Under the pieces are notes generated by a model that saw nothing but the letters and a program-made list of their open reading frames with translations, was not told the origin of the DNA and made no database searches. 64,000 nt of DNA from Albirhodobacter sp042466415 (GTDB lineage Bacteria; Pseudomonadota; Alphaproteobacteria; Rhodobacterales; Rhodobacteraceae): assembly GCF_042466415.1 (NCBI RefSeq), contig NZ_JAXHCH010000002.1:2046001-2110000 (forward strand). The letters run 5' to 3'. Of the stretch, positions 7,426 to 16,350 are shown piece after piece (within the stretch, counting starts at the first letter, position 1; each line of letters starts with the position of its first letter). Position numbers and translations under genes: made by a program.

Positions 7426-8628
7426 ATGCCTAGATCATATAAATTTATCGCGTCCACATACGCGCGGCGGATCGCGGTGAGCGCCGTGATTACGGCCTTC
7501 GGGGTGCCTGCGCTCGCCGCCACCTGCGGTGGAAGTTTCAACAGCTTCGTCCAGGAGATGTCGCGAGAAGCTGCCGCGCAAGGCCTTCCGTCACAAGCCA
7601 TTTCCACGTTTTTCGCAGGCGCGAAGCAAGATCCACGCGTGTTGCGGGCTGACCGTGCGCAGGGCGTTTTCCAAAAGCCGTTCGACGCATTCTCACAATC
7701 GGTCATATCGCGGAACCGACTTCAAAATGGCGCTGCGAAGCTGCAAGCTTACCGCAACGTCTTTGACAGGGTTGAAAGCTCATCGGGTGTCTCGCGCGGC
7801 GTTTTGGCCGCCTTTTGGGGGCTGGAGACGGACTTCGGCGCGGTTCAGGGCGACTTGAATACACGTAACGCGCTCGTCACGCTCGCTCATGATTGTCGTC
7901 GCCCCGAATTGTTCCAGCCGCAAGTTCTTGCCGGCATTGCTCTCACCGCGCGCGGTGATTTCGATCCTGCACGGACAACGGGTGCATGGGCGGGCGAGAT
8001 CGGTCAGGTGCAGATGCTGCCCGCAGACTTGCTGCGCAACGGGGTGGACGGCGATGGCGACGGGCATGTCGATCTTAAAGGCTCCTCCCCCGATGCGCTC
8101 ATGTCGGGCGGCAAAATGCTCTCCGAGCTCGGCTGGCGGCGCGGCGAGCCGTGGATGCAAGAGGTTATCGTTCCCGACGGGCTGGATTGGTCGAAAACCG
8201 GTATCGATAGCAAACTATCCGGTGCGGAATGGGCCAAGCGCGGCGTCACAGCCCGCTCGGGCCAGCTTTACAACCTCCCCTCCTCCATTCTTTTGCCGAT
8301 GGGCCGGAAAGGGCCTGCGTTCATCGTATACCCGAACTTCAACGTCCTCTTCGAATGGAACAAAAGCTTCGTCTACGTCACAACAGCTGCCTATTTTGCG
8401 ACCCGCTTAGAGGGTGCCCCGCCCTATAATCTTGGCTCCCCAGACCCTGCCCTCTCGCCAAATCAGATGCAGGCGCTGCAAACGAAACTGCGCGCGCGAG
8501 GTCATGATGTAGGTGCTGTCGACGGTATTTTGGGCGCACTGACCCGCAACGCCGTGCAGCGCGAGCAGGCGAGATTGGGCATGCCTGCTGACGCATGGCC
8601 AACAAAACAACTCCTCGACAGTCTATAA
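7426..8628 (+). CDS. Lytic murein transglycosylase (MltB-like) with peptidoglycan-binding domain
   Basis: Exported enzyme that cleaves the glycan strand of peptidoglycan to give anhydro-muropeptides. A signal peptide covers about the first 27 residues and ends at ALA. The SLT_2 (MltB-type) domain follows, with the catalytic Glu in FWGLETDFGAVQGD and the conserved WAGEIGQVQMLP. A C-terminal PG_binding_1 domain spans about the last 60 residues (LRARGHDVGAVDGILGALT). The ATG at 7426 has a GGAGG site eight bases upstream. Longer in-frame starts from 7330 would place charged residues before the signal peptide. Confidence 0.9.
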   Translation: MPRSYKFIASTYARRIAVSAVITAFGVPALAATCGGSFNSFVQEMSREAAAQGLPSQAISTFFAGAKQDPRVLRADRAQGVFQKPFDAFSQSVISRNRLQNGAAKLQAYRNVFDRVESSSGVSRGVLAAFWGLETDFGAVQGDLNTRNALVTLAHDCRRPELFQPQVLAGIALTARGDFDPARTTGAWAGEIGQVQMLPADLLRNGVDGDGDGHVDLKGSSPDALMSGGKMLSELGWRRGEPWMQEVIVPDGLDWSKTGIDSKLSGAEWAKRGVTARSGQLYNLPSSILLPMGRKGPAFIVYPNFNVLFEWNKSFVYVTTAAYFATRLEGAPPYNLGSPDPALSPNQMQALQTKLRARGHDVGAVDGILGALTRNAVQREQARLGMPADAWPTKQLLDSL

Positions 8629-8641
8629 CTGCGAACAAAAC

Positions 8642-8670
8642 GAGGCGGCCGAGCATGTATCGGTCGCCTC
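8642..8670. terminator. Bidirectional hairpin between two convergent genes
   Basis: An 11-bp stem (8642-8652 with 8660-8670, one G-U pair) with a seven-base loop lies between the stops of the transglycosylase and the adaptor gene. On the minus strand it is followed by a GTTTTGTT run. On the plus strand the tail is only partly T-rich. Confidence 0.65.
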
Positions 8671-8700
8671 ATTCTGATCTCGAAGGCTTGCGGATCGCGC

Positions 8701-10014
8701 TCAAGTTTCGCGGAATGCGCGGCGAAAATAATCGGTAAACGGCTTGAGGAGATAAGCCATCGGGCTTCGGTCACCGGTGCGGATGAAGACCTCCGCCGGC
8801 ATCCCCGGCAAAAGCGTCAGGCCCTCAAGCTTGCCAAGCTCCAACTCGTCAACGGTCACCTCAGCGCGGAAATACGGTGCGCCCGTTGCTTCGTCGTTGA
8901 AGGCATCCGCCGAAATTCGCACGATCTGGCCGTTCAGTTCAGGCGTCGTGCGCGCGTCAAACGCAGAGAAGCGTATGACCACAGGCTGACCAATCCGCAC
9001 CTCATCAATGTTGATCGGAGACAAGCGCGCTCCGATAACAAGAGGACGATCCTGCGGTACAAGATATAACAGAGGCTCTGCCGCGCGGATCACCGAACGC
9101 GGCGTCGTGACGGCCATCGCGTAAACAATGCCCGAGACCGGCGCGCGCACCACTAAGCGCTCAATTTGGCCTGCCAAAGCACGGCGCCGCTCGGCCAATT
9201 CCAGTGCTCGGTAACCGATATCGCGCAACTCGGTTTCCGCGTCCTCGCGCCGCTGCGATTCAAGCCGCAGTCGCTCAAGATCAATTTCGGTGACGCGGCC
9301 CTCGGCCTGCGCGCGCGCGCCCAGCAACTCGCCCGCCTGCCCCTCGATCCGCGCGGCCTCGCGCTCCAAAGACAAAACACGTGATGCCTGCGCCAAACCA
9401 CGCGCAAGTAGGCTCCGCTGGTCTGCAAGCTCCCGCCCGATTAAGGCGGATTGGCGTTCGAGCGCGATGATCTGTGCATTCGTCCCGCCAATCTGGGCTT
9501 GAGTTTGCTCACGCTTTTTCGCGAGCTGCTCAAGCGATTTTGCAAGCGTCTCCTTGCGAGCAACGAACAGGCGGGTTTGCCCCACGATTAAATCTTGGTG
9601 CTCAGAGTTGGTCTGGGCGGAAAGGGTAAGCTCGCTCGGGAAGTCGATTAGTTCAAGTTCGTCGCGTTCAGCTTCCAACCGACCCCGACGGGCCAATATC
9701 TCGAAAAACTGACCCTCCACAATCGCGTATTCGGAGGTCAGAAGCGCACCGTCCAAACTCAAAAGCGTGTCGCCCGCCGAAACCAAATCACCATCCTTCG
9801 CCATGATTTCTACCACGACACCACCGTCAGGATGCTGCACGATTTGCCGGTTTTGTTCGACCTCAACGCGCCCCGACGCCACCACCGCGCCGGAAATAGT
9901 CGTGAAACCCGCCCATGTCCCAAAACCGAGCACAAGACAGGCAAGGGCGAGAAGGCCAACGACAATCGGCGCCCGCGCAGATGGAACTGACGATTGCTTG
10001 CTTGGATGGGTCAT
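8701..10014 (-). CDS. Type I secretion membrane-fusion (adaptor) protein, HlyD/PrtE family
   Basis: Periplasmic adaptor that would link an inner-membrane ABC exporter to a TolC-like outer-membrane channel. A short cytoplasmic N-terminus and one membrane helix (about residues 14-36) precede the first half of a biotinyl-lipoyl domain (VASGRVEVEQNRQIVQHPDGG). A long alpha-helical hairpin rich in Glu, Arg and Gln follows. The second half of the lipoyl domain (VVRAPVSGIVYAMAV) and a beta-barrel domain with LLPGMPAEVFIRTG complete it. The 437-residue length fits the family. The start overlaps the stop of the upstream ABC gene (ATGA). No outer-membrane channel gene is nearby. Confidence 0.93.
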   Translation of the reverse strand: MTHPSKQSSVPSARAPIVVGLLALACLVLGFGTWAGFTTISGAVVASGRVEVEQNRQIVQHPDGGVVVEIMAKDGDLVSAGDTLLSLDGALLTSEYAIVEGQFFEILARRGRLEAERDELELIDFPSELTLSAQTNSEHQDLIVGQTRLFVARKETLAKSLEQLAKKREQTQAQIGGTNAQIIALERQSALIGRELADQRSLLARGLAQASRVLSLEREAARIEGQAGELLGARAQAEGRVTEIDLERLRLESQRREDAETELRDIGYRALELAERRRALAGQIERLVVRAPVSGIVYAMAVTTPRSVIRAAEPLLYLVPQDRPLVIGARLSPINIDEVRIGQPVVIRFSAFDARTTPELNGQIVRISADAFNDEATGAPYFRAEVTVDELELGKLEGLTLLPGMPAEVFIRTGDRSPMAYLLKPFTDYFRRAFRET

Positions 10015-11747
10015 ACCACTCCCCCCCGGCGGCCCAGCTTCGCGACCTCGGTCGCATTTTGCACAACCGATTTCAGCACCTCGTCTCGCGGGCCGAATGC
10101 ACGCGCTGCGCCCTTTTCCAAGACAAGCAGCTTGTCGCATTCGGCAATCGCCGCAGGCCGATGCGCCATGATCATAACTGCCCCGCCAGCGGCCTTCATG
10201 GACCGGATCGCCGAATTGAGCGCAATCGATCCTTCATTATCGAGGTTCGAATTGGGCTCATCCAGAACAAGCAAAACAGGGGTTCCGTAAAGTGCACGCG
10301 CAAGCCCAACACGTTGCACCTGCCCGCCAGACAATTGGCCCCCGAGGGATGAGATACGCGTATTATATCCGTCAGGCAGATCGAGGATCATCTGATGCGC
10401 GGCGGCTTTTTGTGCCGCCTCGACTACAGCCTTGGGATCAGGATCGGGCGCAAGCCGTGCAATATTTTCAGCAATCGTACCCTCGAACAGGGTAACGCGC
10501 TGAGGCAGATATCCGACGTATGCACCCAGAGCGTCTGTGTCATACTGATCAAGTGTCGCGCCATCCAGCCGCACTTGTCCTTGCGCCGCAGCCCATACGC
10601 CGGTGACGGCGCGCGCCAAGGTTGATTTGCCCGCCCCCGAAGGGCCGATGACCCCAACCGCCTGCCCCGGCTCGATCCTAAAGCTCACGCCGCGTAGCGC
10701 AGGCTTGGCGTGGTTTGGTGGGATCACCACCAGATTTGAGACCTCGATCTTACCCTTTGGAACCGGCAAGGCCGTGCGCGGCGTTGGCGGCGGCGTCACT
10801 GTCAGCATCGCGCCCAATCGTTGCCAACCCTCTTGGGCGCGCGCGACCAAAGGCCACCCCCCGATTGTCTGTTCGATCGGGGAGAGCGCGCGCCCCATCA
10901 AAATAGAGGAGGCGATCATAGCGCCCGCCGTCAATTCGCCGCGCAGGACAAGCCAAGCACCCAGAGCGAGCATCGCAGATTGTAGAAACATCCGGAATAT
11001 CTTGCTGAAGACGGAAAAGCTTCCGCCTTTATCGGAGGCGTGGATCGCCTCAGAGATTGCAGTATGTCGCGCGCCTCGCCAACGTCCGAAAGCCGCTTGC
11101 TGCATACCGAGAGCCTGGATTAGCTCGCGCTCGTTGCGCATCTCATCGGCGATCCTCTCCGCCGTCACACCTTCGGCTGCGGCTTTGCGCAAGGGCATTG
11201 ATGTCACGCGCTGGTTCGCCACGGTAACGATCACAAGCACCAAGCCGCCGCAAAGCGCAAGCACACCTAAGAGCGGATGGAAGATGAACACCGCGATCAG
11301 GAACACCGGTGCCCAAGGAGCATCGAACAGCGCGAGCAGGACCGGCGAACCGATGAGTTTCTGGATTGCTTCCAGATCGCGAAGCGCGACAGCGGACGCG
11401 GGATCATCTGGAAGCTCGGAAGCACGCTGCAACGCCGCCCGAAAGACCCGCCCCTCTAATCGCGCTTGAAACGCCGCACCGACGCGCACCATGACCCGCC
11501 CACGCGCCAGATCGAGAAGTCCCATCATCAAGAACAAGAACGTGACCAAACCGAAAAGCGCGATCAACGTCGCCTCAGATCGAGACCCTAGAACACGATC
11601 GTAGACCTGCAGCATAAAGAGCGGCCCCGTCAGCATCAGGAGGTTGACGAAGACAGAGAACAGCCCGACAACCCACAGAAGCGACCCGCTCTGCGACCGC
11701 GCATCCCGTAATTCCTGCGTCCCCTTTAAATGCTCGGCTCGCGCCAT
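10011..11747 (-). CDS. Type I secretion ABC transporter permease/ATPase (PrtD-like)
   Basis: Inner-membrane exporter half-transporter of 578 residues. The N-terminal half has about six membrane helices and lacks a C39 peptidase domain. The C-terminal ATPase shows Walker A GPSGAGKS, signature LSGGQ, Walker B VLLVLDEP and the switch histidine in MAHRPAA. This is the PrtD/RTX-exporter layout, which recognises C-terminal, uncleaved signals on the substrate. A good ribosome-binding site (AAGGGAAGA) precedes the ATG. The gene is divergent from mlaA. The substrate is not evident: no gene here carries RTX nonapeptide repeats. Confidence 0.94.
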   Translation of the reverse strand: MARAEHLKGTQELRDARSQSGSLLWVVGLFSVFVNLLMLTGPLFMLQVYDRVLGSRSEATLIALFGLVTFLFLMMGLLDLARGRVMVRVGAAFQARLEGRVFRAALQRASELPDDPASAVALRDLEAIQKLIGSPVLLALFDAPWAPVFLIAVFIFHPLLGVLALCGGLVLVIVTVANQRVTSMPLRKAAAEGVTAERIADEMRNERELIQALGMQQAAFGRWRGARHTAISEAIHASDKGGSFSVFSKIFRMFLQSAMLALGAWLVLRGELTAGAMIASSILMGRALSPIEQTIGGWPLVARAQEGWQRLGAMLTVTPPPTPRTALPVPKGKIEVSNLVVIPPNHAKPALRGVSFRIEPGQAVGVIGPSGAGKSTLARAVTGVWAAAQGQVRLDGATLDQYDTDALGAYVGYLPQRVTLFEGTIAENIARLAPDPDPKAVVEAAQKAAAHQMILDLPDGYNTRISSLGGQLSGGQVQRVGLARALYGTPVLLVLDEPNSNLDNEGSIALNSAIRSMKAAGGAVMIMAHRPAAIAECDKLLVLEKGAARAFGPRDEVLKSVVQNATEVAKLGRRGGVV

Positions 11748-11863
11748 ATATCTTCCCTTTCACGTGCCAGTTTGGCTCACGTTTCACTGACCGCCGCGGG
11801 CTTGTCACCAAGGCCGATGCGGTTTATCGATGTTGCCTTGTTGCCTCAGCCTCAGAGTACGCC

Positions 11864-12601
11864 ATGAATCCGCTCCGCGCCCTGCCCATGACCGCCGCCT
11901 CTGCTGCCCTTCTGGGGCTTGCCGCTTGCGCACCAGCGCCCGCGCCACAAGACATCGATCGTTACGAACAGTCTAATCGTAAAATGCATCAGTTTAACAA
12001 GGATGTAGATACGGCAATTTTCGGCAATGTTGATGGGATTTCTCCCACGACTGAAGCTGTCTTTGAAGGTGTCGGTCGGTTCTCGGACAACCTTTCCCTC
12101 CCGGGGAAAGTCGTGAATTCCCTTTTGCAGGGCCGCCCAGAACCCGCCATCAAGAATACATTCCGATTCGCGATCAACTCGACCCTAGGGCTCGCAGGGA
12201 TCTTCGATCCCGCCGGAAATGACTTTTCGCTGCCCGAGACGGACACCGATTTTGGCGAGACACTCCATGTGTGGGGCGCAGGTGAGGGCGACTTCATCGA
12301 GCTCCCAATCAAGGGTCCATCGACCGAACGAGACACCGTCGGGTTGGTCGTTGATTTCGCGCTCGATCCTCTTGGCAATACGCTTTCGGCAGGCATGAAT
12401 ACCGTCAAGACCACTGCCTTCGTGGGGTCAAAAGTCGGTGATCGTCTGCGTTATGACGACACCATAGACTCCCTTCTTTACGAAAGTGCTGATAGTTATG
12501 CTCAAACGAAGCTCCTCTATCTGCAGGCGCGGCGTTACCAACTTGGAACGACAGCGGGAAGTGAAAGCTATGACCCTTATGACGACCCTTACGAGCAATA
12601 A
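11864..12601 (+). CDS. mlaA: MlaA/VacJ family outer-membrane lipoprotein
   Basis: Outer-membrane component of the Mla phospholipid-transport pathway, which removes misplaced phospholipid from the outer leaflet. A lipoprotein signal peptide ends in the lipobox LAAC (Cys about 22). The MlaA core shows DRYEQSNRKMHQFNKDVD, the N-terminal half NSTLGLAGIFDPA, TDFGETLHVWGAGEG and the C-terminal ALDPLGNT. The 245-residue length is typical. It overlaps the mlaC gene by 32 bases. The other Mla genes (mlaFEDB) are not in the window. Confidence 0.93.
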   Translation: MNPLRALPMTAASAALLGLAACAPAPAPQDIDRYEQSNRKMHQFNKDVDTAIFGNVDGISPTTEAVFEGVGRFSDNLSLPGKVVNSLLQGRPEPAIKNTFRFAINSTLGLAGIFDPAGNDFSLPETDTDFGETLHVWGAGEGDFIELPIKGPSTERDTVGLVVDFALDPLGNTLSAGMNTVKTTAFVGSKVGDRLRYDDTIDSLLYESADSYAQTKLLYLQARRYQLGTTAGSESYDPYDDPYEQ

Positions 12602-13193
12602 GCTCAACCGTCGCGGTTTCATCGTGAGTGGTGTCGCTCTTGCGGCGTTTGGTGCAGCGGCCCCGGCCCTCGCTTTGAACGACGCACAGGCGACGGCGTT
12701 GATCACCGCGTCCTTGAAGGATGTTAACGCCGCGATTGCATCGGGAAAGAACGGAAACGCTCTCTATGCGGATTTCGAGCGTATCTTTAACAAATACGCG
12801 GATGTTCCGATCATCGCGCAAAGCGCATTGGGCATCGCCGCGCGTCAAGCGACGCCTGCTCAGCTAAGCGCTTACACAACCGCTTATCGCGGCTATCTTG
12901 CGCGGAAATACGGCCGTCGCTTCAAGGAATTCGATGGCGCGCGGTTCGAGGTTGTCAGCTCGCGTCCGGTAAAATCCTATTACGAAGTGAAGTCCAACGC
13001 CTTCCTTAAGGGCAAGAGCCCATTTGAGGTCATGTGGCACGTGTCGAACAAGTCGGGCAAAGACTTGTTCTTCAATATTATTATTGAGGGCGTCAATATG
13101 CTGGCGTCGGAGCGCTCGGAAATTGGGGCGATGCTCGACAAACGCAAAGGCAATATCGACGCGCTGATCGCGGATTTGAAAACCGCTGGTTAA
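12570..13193 (+). CDS. mlaC: MlaC/Ttg2D family phospholipid-binding protein
   Basis: Periplasmic lipid shuttle of the Mla pathway (PF05494 family). The N-terminus carries NRRGFIVSG followed by a hydrophobic stretch ending in ALA, a twin-arginine-like signal. That is unusual, since MlaC normally uses the Sec route. The mature part shows the family features YTTAYRGYLARKYGRRF and FEVMWHVSNKSGKDLFFNIIIEGVNML, which end in a conserved region near the C-terminus. The ATG at 12570 is chosen because GGAAGTG precedes it and the signal peptide starts there. It overlaps mlaA, so the two are probably translated together. Confidence 0.9.
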   Translation: MTLMTTLTSNKLNRRGFIVSGVALAAFGAAAPALALNDAQATALITASLKDVNAAIASGKNGNALYADFERIFNKYADVPIIAQSALGIAARQATPAQLSAYTTAYRGYLARKYGRRFKEFDGARFEVVSSRPVKSYYEVKSNAFLKGKSPFEVMWHVSNKSGKDLFFNIIIEGVNMLASERSEIGAMLDKRKGNIDALIADLKTAG

Positions 13194-13218
13194 CAGCTGT
13201 TTGTGACGAGACGCGAAG

Positions 13219-13256
13219 TCCCCCGCCAGACAGGTGCTCTGGCGGGGGATTTTTTT
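13219..13256 (+). terminator. Intrinsic terminator of mlaA-mlaC
   Basis: A perfect 12-bp GC-rich stem (13219-13230 with 13238-13249) and a seven-base loop are followed directly by seven T residues. It ends on the stop codon of the convergent HAD gene. Confidence 0.92.
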
Positions 13257-13911
13257 ATGCCGGCAAGCCCAGGAGCGCGGGGAGCGCGGCCATCGATGTG
13301 AACAATCGCGCGCCGGTTGCTTCCAATACAGGATTAGGCCCGTGCGGCGCGTATCCCATACAGCGCATCTGCGCGTTCTTCGCGGCCATAGCGCCGGTTG
13401 GGCTATCCTCAACCACGACGCAATCCGCCGGCCTGACACCCAGAGCCGCCGCCGCATGTAGGTACAACCCCGCATCCGGCTTGGGGCACCCCAACTCCTG
13501 ACCCGAGTACACATGGCCTTTGAACCGCGCGAGGAAGGCCGGATGCTGGCCCAGAGTGATTGCCATCTTGCCCGCGCGACCGTTTGACCCAATCGCATAG
13601 GGTATACCCGCGGCATCCAGCGCGTCGAGGACCGCCTCGATACCTGTAATCAAGGGCGCGTTCGTCTCCAGATGCTTATGCAGTTTTTCATAAAAATACG
13701 GCACCCAGTCATCCGGCAGATCCGCGCCCATGTCGCGCGCCATATCGGCAAGTTTCTCCATCGTGCCGCCAATGAAAACGCGCTCCATCTCATCGAGATC
13801 CATCACCAAGCCCCGCGTGGCGAGCTCCGCTTGCAGCAACGCAAACGTCGGCGGCTCGGTATCCACGAGCACGCCATCGCAATCGAAAAGCACAGCCTTG
13901 GGCAGGGTCAT
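13255..13911 (-). CDS. HAD superfamily hydrolase, beta-phosphoglucomutase-like
   Basis: A 218-residue phosphatase or phosphomutase of HAD subclass IA. Motif I is DCDGVLVDTE with both catalytic aspartates, motif II is the GSNGR segment, motif III is the Lys in GCPKPDAGLY, and motif IV is VVEDSPTGAMAA. A helical cap lies between motifs I and II. The substrate cannot be read from sequence; YieH- and phosphoglycolate-phosphatase-like proteins share this layout. Its stop codon lies inside the T-run of the mla terminator. It is followed closely on the upstream side by rsmD in the same direction. Confidence 0.88.
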   Translation of the reverse strand: MTLPKAVLFDCDGVLVDTEPPTFALLQAELATRGLVMDLDEMERVFIGGTMEKLADMARDMGADLPDDWVPYFYEKLHKHLETNAPLITGIEAVLDALDAAGIPYAIGSNGRAGKMAITLGQHPAFLARFKGHVYSGQELGCPKPDAGLYLHAAAALGVRPADCVVVEDSPTGAMAAKNAQMRCMGYAPHGPNPVLEATGARLFTSMAALPALLGLPA

Positions 13912-13940
13912 GTTTCATCCAATCCTGATTTTAGAATAAC

Positions 13941-14507
13941 TTAAGCCTCTGGCATCTGCGCCAAAGTGACAATGGTATCGCCATATTTACGTTGGTCGAT
14001 CTGAACCAGAGGCGCGGGGACGAGCGGAGACTTGCTCTCCTCCCAAACGATCACACATCCGGGCGCGATCCACCCCTCAGCCAAGCACGATTCAAGCGCT
14101 TTCTCCCCCAACCCGAGGCCGTAGGGAGGATCGAGGAAGATCAAATCATATCCAGCGCCGCGGCACGGCCCCATCTTTGTGGCATCGCGCCGCCAGACAT
14201 CCGTGACACCCATTGCGCGCATCTTCTCGATATTCTGCCGAAGCAGAGCCCGCGCCGCCAAGCCATCATCAACGAAGGCAACGCGTGCAGCGCCGCGTGA
14301 CAACGCTTCCAAACCGAGTGCACCGGTACCAGCAAAGAGATCCAACACGCGCGCTTGCGGAATTGGGTTTCCGTGCGTTCCATTGATCAGCAGGTTGAAG
14401 ATACTTTCGCGGACACGGTCAGTTGTCGGGCGCAAGTGCGCCGCGCTATCCCCCTCGCCGACATCCGCCAACTTCAACCCGCGCTTTTCACCGCCAATAA
14501 TTCTCAT
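13941..14507 (-). CDS. rsmD: 16S rRNA (guanine966-N2)-methyltransferase RsmD
   Basis: SAM-dependent methyltransferase that modifies G966 of 16S rRNA in the assembling 30S subunit. It shows the N-terminal MRIIGGEKRGLKL, TTDRVRESIFNLL, the SAM-binding motif VLDLFAGTGALGLEALSRG and the catalytic motif FLDPPYGLG. The 188-residue length is standard. Its start overlaps the stop of the upstream reductase gene by four bases, so the reductase, rsmD and perhaps the HAD gene form one transcript. Confidence 0.95.
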   Translation of the reverse strand: MRIIGGEKRGLKLADVGEGDSAAHLRPTTDRVRESIFNLLINGTHGNPIPQARVLDLFAGTGALGLEALSRGAARVAFVDDGLAARALLRQNIEKMRAMGVTDVWRRDATKMGPCRGAGYDLIFLDPPYGLGLGEKALESCLAEGWIAPGCVIVWEESKSPLVPAPLVQIDQRKYGDTIVTLAQMPEA

Positions 14508-15703
14508 TTCATCAATGCTTTCAGATCTTCCGCCGTACGGATCATATCGGCAGTAACGGGCTTGCCGCTCTCAATCAGCCGTTTTCCGACCATGTAGGCG
14601 CGCGGATCGTTGAGGGCATCAACCGCGACCAGTGTTCCGCTCCGGAAATACCAAATCGACAGGCCGTCCCCTTCGCGCCGCACCGTTTCATCATAACCGA
14701 TATTTAGCCCCGCGATCTGGAGCTTCGTATCAAATTGATCGGACCAGAACCAAGGCTTTGGCACATAGGCCACCCGAGCGCCCATAAGATTGGTCGCTAC
14801 CAGTTCGCCCATATCGACGGCATTCCCGACACTCTCGATGCGGCGATAGTCGCCATCAATGTTGAAAGAGGCACAATCGCCCGCCGCCCAGATGTTCGGG
14901 TCGGAAGTTTGACCAAACTCGTTAACGGCGATGCCGTTCTCAATCGTCAACCCTGCCATCTGCGCGAGTTCAACCGCAGGCAAAATGCCAATCCCGACAA
15001 TCACAAAATCAGCGGCGACTTCACGGCCGTCCGTCAGTGCGACGCCGGAAACATGATCCGTCCCGACAAGATGTGAGATCCCAACGCCTTCGAGAATATT
15101 TACGCCGTGAGCGTGGTGAAGATCACGGATTGCATCAGCCGTCTCCGGCGCGGCGACGCGGCCCAAAATGCGCAGGGCGGCCTCGATCAGGGTGACTTCC
15201 AACCCGAGCTTGCGCGCAACGGCGGCGGCCTCCAGGCCAATATACCCGCCGCCGATAACAACGAGGCGCGCTCCCGGCTTGAACGACGCCGCCATCTCAT
15301 CGACATCCGCGAGCGTGCGGACAGTGAAGACGCCCCGCAAAGCGCCACCGATCGCATCAGGTAAACGGCGCGGCGGCGCCCCTGTGCAGAGCACGAGCGA
15401 AGCGTAGGGCACTCTACCGCCCGCGAAACCCACAGATTTATCGTCCGGCGAGATATCCGTAACTTTCACGCCGAGCCGTAAGTCGATCCTGTTTGCCGCC
15501 CAGAATTCCTCGCTGCGCAACGTAAGTCGATCAATCGGCATCTCGCCCAGCAGATACCCTTTTGATAGCGGCGGGCGTTGGTAGGGCGCAACGGGCTCCT
15601 CCGCGAATATGGTTAAATCGCCGTCATACCCGAGCGAACGCAGCTTAGCCGATGTAGAGGCCGCAGCTTGGCCGCCGCCGATAATCACGATACCTGACAT
15701 CAT
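14504..15703 (-). CDS. NAD(P)H-dependent ferredoxin/putidaredoxin-type reductase
   Basis: FAD flavoprotein of about 399 residues with two Rossmann folds. The FAD motif is GIVIIGGGQAAASTSAKLRS, the NAD(P)H motif is VVIGGGYIGLEAAAVARKLG, and the second FAD motif is NIWAAGDCASFN. A C-terminal domain follows. This pattern matches oxygenase-coupled ferredoxin reductases (CamA/ThcD type), which carry electrons from NAD(P)H to a ferredoxin. No ferredoxin or P450 gene lies next to it, so the partner is unknown. Two ATGs are adjacent (15703 and 15700), and AGGGGTGA precedes them. Confidence 0.9.
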   Translation of the reverse strand: MMSGIVIIGGGQAAASTSAKLRSLGYDGDLTIFAEEPVAPYQRPPLSKGYLLGEMPIDRLTLRSEEFWAANRIDLRLGVKVTDISPDDKSVGFAGGRVPYASLVLCTGAPPRRLPDAIGGALRGVFTVRTLADVDEMAASFKPGARLVVIGGGYIGLEAAAVARKLGLEVTLIEAALRILGRVAAPETADAIRDLHHAHGVNILEGVGISHLVGTDHVSGVALTDGREVAADFVIVGIGILPAVELAQMAGLTIENGIAVNEFGQTSDPNIWAAGDCASFNIDGDYRRIESVGNAVDMGELVATNLMGARVAYVPKPWFWSDQFDTKLQIAGLNIGYDETVRREGDGLSIWYFRSGTLVAVDALNDPRAYMVGKRLIESGKPVTADMIRTAEDLKALMK

Positions 15704-15776
15704 TTCACCCCTAGCCCTATGCCGCCGCGGGACTATATCTTGCACCGATTGATGCGCAACGCGAAAGGACAGCGAA

Positions 15777-16265
15777 ATGAGCATTACAGTCGGCGATACC
15801 CTTCCAGGTGCGACCCTTCTTCAGTTGGGCGAAAACGGGCCGGAAGCGGTCGATTTGAGTGAAAAGCTTAAGGGGCGGAAGGTCGTTATCTTTGCAGTGC
15901 CTGGAGCTTACACAGGCGTTTGCACCACCGCGCATGTGCCTTCTTTCATTCGTACGAAGGCGCAATTTGAGGCTAAAGGGATCGACGAGATCATCTGCAT
16001 CTCCGTCAATGATCCGTTTGTGATGGCCGCATGGGGCGAGAGCACCGGTGCGACTGCGGCGGGTATCTCGATGCTCGCAGATGCGGAAAGTGCGTTCACA
16101 TCCGCGATTGATATGGGCTTCACCGCGCCGCCGGCGGGTCTGATCAAGCGTTCGGCACGGTATGCGATGTATGTCGAGGACGGCGTCGTCAAAGTCCTTC
16201 ACTCGGAAGAAAGCCCTGGCACCTGCGAGGCGTCAGGGGGCGAGTCGCTCTTGGCCGCGATCTAA
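15777..16265 (+). CDS. Peroxiredoxin, Prx5 (AhpC/TSA redoxin) family
   Basis: Thiol peroxidase of 162 residues that reduces hydrogen peroxide and organic hydroperoxides in the cytoplasm. The peroxidatic Cys49 lies in the motif PGAYTGVCTTAHVPSF. A second cysteine, Cys150 in SPGTCEAS, is in the position expected for an atypical 2-Cys resolving residue. It is divergent from the ferredoxin-reductase gene, with 73 bases between starts. A GAAAGGACAGCGAA ribosome-binding region precedes the ATG. A strong terminator follows. Confidence 0.95.
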   Translation: MSITVGDTLPGATLLQLGENGPEAVDLSEKLKGRKVVIFAVPGAYTGVCTTAHVPSFIRTKAQFEAKGIDEIICISVNDPFVMAAWGESTGATAAGISMLADAESAFTSAIDMGFTAPPAGLIKRSARYAMYVEDGVVKVLHSEESPGTCEASGGESLLAAI

Positions 16266-16283
16266 ATCTAGATCGGGATATGG

Positions 16284-16313
16284 AAAAGGGCGCCTTGCGG
16301 GGCGCCCTTTTTT
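16284..16313. terminator. Terminator after the peroxiredoxin gene
   Basis: A perfect 11-bp stem (16284-16294 with 16301-16311), six-base loop and T-run on the plus strand. Matching A residues on the left arm let it work for the convergent mscS gene too. Confidence 0.9.
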
Positions 16314-16350
16314 AATCTGCCGTAAACGAGGTATTTTCTTACACATTCGG

